A DNA stretch of 6,181 bases from Lachnoclostridium sp. UBA933. Lineage in GTDB: Bacteria > Bacillota > Clostridia > Lachnospirales > Lachnospiraceae. Location of the stretch: contig DBDL01000096.1 of the NCBI GenBank assembly GCA_002293545.1, positions 10,599 through 16,779 on the forward strand, written 5' to 3'. Below, in pieces: positions 5,208-6,181 of the stretch (position 1 is the first letter of the stretch; the number at the start of each line of letters is the position of its first letter). Under the pieces are notes generated by a model. The model searched no databases, was not told where the DNA came from, and saw only the letters and a list, made by a program, of their open reading frames with translations. The translations under genes and the position numbers were made by a program.

Positions 5208-6181
5208 TTATGCGTTATTTTTCATGAAGTAATTATAATAATCTTCAATTGCTACCTTATACTCATCAAATTTTTCCATCTCATCATTCGGTATGTTATA
5301 CTTGATTGCAATAATCTTTTCAAAGATATCATGTTCCCGTAACAGGGACATCGGCATATTGAGTTCAATCAACTGTCTGGATTTTTCATATAAGTACAAT
5401 GTCGTCTGCATCATCTTCATCTGTTTTTCCAATGGTACAAACGTGTCATCTTTATGAAAGGCATTCTGCTGTAAAAATCCAAGCCGGATTACCCTTGCGA
5501 TTTCCAGCACAAGCTTTTGGTCGTCCGGCAGCACGTCACTGCCAATCAGCTTTACAATTTCATTCAGTGTATTTTCCTGCGATAAGATACTTAGAAATTG
5601 ATTCCGGTAGCTGATGAACTGATTTCCCGTATGCTTATGATACCAGAGTTCCAGATCCGCCACATATTCGCTGTAGCTTGTGAGCCAGTGGATCGCCGGA
5701 AAGTGTCTGGCATACGCCAATGAACGGTCCAGCGCCAGGAAACACCGTATAAACCTCTTTGTATTCTGTGTTACCGGTTCGGAGAAGTCACCGCCCTGCG
5801 GAGATACCGCACCGATAATCGTAACGCTTCCTTCCTCGCCGCACAATGTCTTTACATAACCGGCTCTTTCATAAAAAGCCGCCAGACGGGACGCCAAATA
5901 AGCCGGGAACCCTTCTTCAGCCGGCATTTCTTCCAAACGTCCCGATAATTCCCTCAGGGCCTCCGCCCAACGGGAAGTCGAATCCGCCATAATCGCCACA
6001 TGATAACCCATGTCACGGTAATATTCCGCCAGGGTAATTCCCGTATATATACTTGCCTCACGTGCGGCTACCGGCATATTGGAGGTATTGGCAATCAATG
6101 CCGTCCTTGCCAAAAGCGGATTCCCGGACTTCGGGTCTACTAATTTTGAAAATTCCTCCAAAACATCGGTCATTTCGTTGC
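5208..6181 (-). CDS. atpA: V-type ATP synthase/ATPase catalytic subunit A (partial, N-terminus beyond window)
   Basis: Subunit A binds and hydrolyses ATP (or makes it) at the A-B interface of the head. The frame is open to the right edge: 323 residues plus two bases of a codon are visible, of a usual total near 590, so about 265 N-terminal residues including the P-loop lie outside. The visible part begins N-E-M-T-D-V-L, the stretch that follows G-E-R-G in the family, so the Met at 6173 is internal and not a start. Counting that Asn as 1, NTSNMPVAAREASIYTG is at 31-47, the Walker B region VAIMADSTSRWAEALRE at 61-77, RLEEMPAEEGFPAY at 81-94, SPQGGDFSEPVTQ at 126-138, and the family signature PAIHWLTSYS at 161-170 in full. 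The C-terminal helical domain ends MKNNA. Residue 11 is Ser (FSKL) where most relatives have Pro. The window cannot show whether Na+ or H+ is moved, because the c-ring gene is outside. Equivalent to ntpA. Confidence 0.96.
   Translation of the reverse strand, partial: NEMTDVLEEFSKLVDPKSGNPLLARTALIANTSNMPVAAREASIYTGITLAEYYRDMGYHVAIMADSTSRWAEALRELSGRLEEMPAEEGFPAYLASRLAAFYERAGYVKTLCGEEGSVTIIGAVSPQGGDFSEPVTQNTKRFIRCFLALDRSLAYARHFPAIHWLTSYSEYVADLELWYHKHTGNQFISYRNQFLSILSQENTLNEIVKLIGSDVLPDDQKLVLEIARVIRLGFLQQNAFHKDDTFVPLEKQMKMMQTTLYLYEKSRQLIELNMPMSLLREHDIFEKIIAIKYNIPNDEMEKFDEYKVAIEDYYNYFMKNNA

Noticed and set aside
4573..5614. Plus-strand frames of 71-91 codons across the ATPase A and B genes
   Set aside because: They are antisense to strongly conserved coding sequence and show no family signal.
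5208..6181. Subunit A as a truncated gene starting at the Met at 6173
   Set aside because: The frame continues to the window edge with conserved residues before that Met, so the shortness is caused by the window, not by the gene.
1..6181. CRISPR array, tRNA or rRNA gene, insertion sequence
   Set aside because: I saw no regularly spaced repeats, no cloverleaf-like or ribosomal RNA sequence and no transposase motif on either strand.

Overview
The window looks like a low-to-moderate GC Clostridia/Lachnospiraceae-type Firmicute chromosome. This rests on strong AGGAGG-like ribosome binding sites, use of TTG and GTG starts, and an archaeal/vacuolar-type (A/V-type) rotary ATPase of the Enterococcus/Clostridium kind. 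The species cannot be fixed from the sequence. Every gene I can support lies on the minus strand, so the biological order runs from the right end to the left end.

Right part (6181 down to about 1771): the distal end of a V-type ATPase operon. It holds the C-terminal part of catalytic subunit A (cut by the window edge just after the expected P-loop), then complete subunit B, then complete central-stalk subunit D, separated by gaps of 14 and 18 nt. A complete D-alanyl-D-alanine carboxypeptidase (penicillin-binding protein of the S11 family) starts only 6 nt after subunit D, so a peptidoglycan-trimming enzyme appears to be made from the same transcript as the ion pump. A and B form the hexameric head, D is the rotor shaft. 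The membrane ring and stator genes would lie upstream, outside the window, so whether the pump moves Na+ or H+ cannot be read here.

Middle (1770 to about 1467): a 304-base, AT-rich intergenic stretch with no gene. It contains two candidate promoters pointing left. One is ringed by copies of an 8-base inverted/direct repeat, and the other has a 16-base palindrome lying on its -35 box. These look like operator sites but no regulator is encoded in the window. They precede a 70-residue charged protein of unknown function (1254-1466) that has a very good ribosome binding site.

Left part (1253 down to 1): a 187-base leader region with tandem promoter candidates, a two-codon ORF behind a strong ribosome binding site and a 12-codon ORF, followed by a gene that starts at TTG (1066) and runs off the left edge after 355 codons. 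Its product is an unrecognised membrane protein: four N-terminal hydrophobic segments, then a large charged, probably cytoplasmic domain. The left ~1.7 kb is visibly more AT-rich than the ATPase operon (13/60 G+C in bases 1-60 and 14/60 in 961-1020, against 29/60 in 4201-4260), consistent with an accessory segment abutting a conserved housekeeping operon. The most novel content is here: the TTG-started membrane protein, its leader, and the small protein with its operator-like sites.
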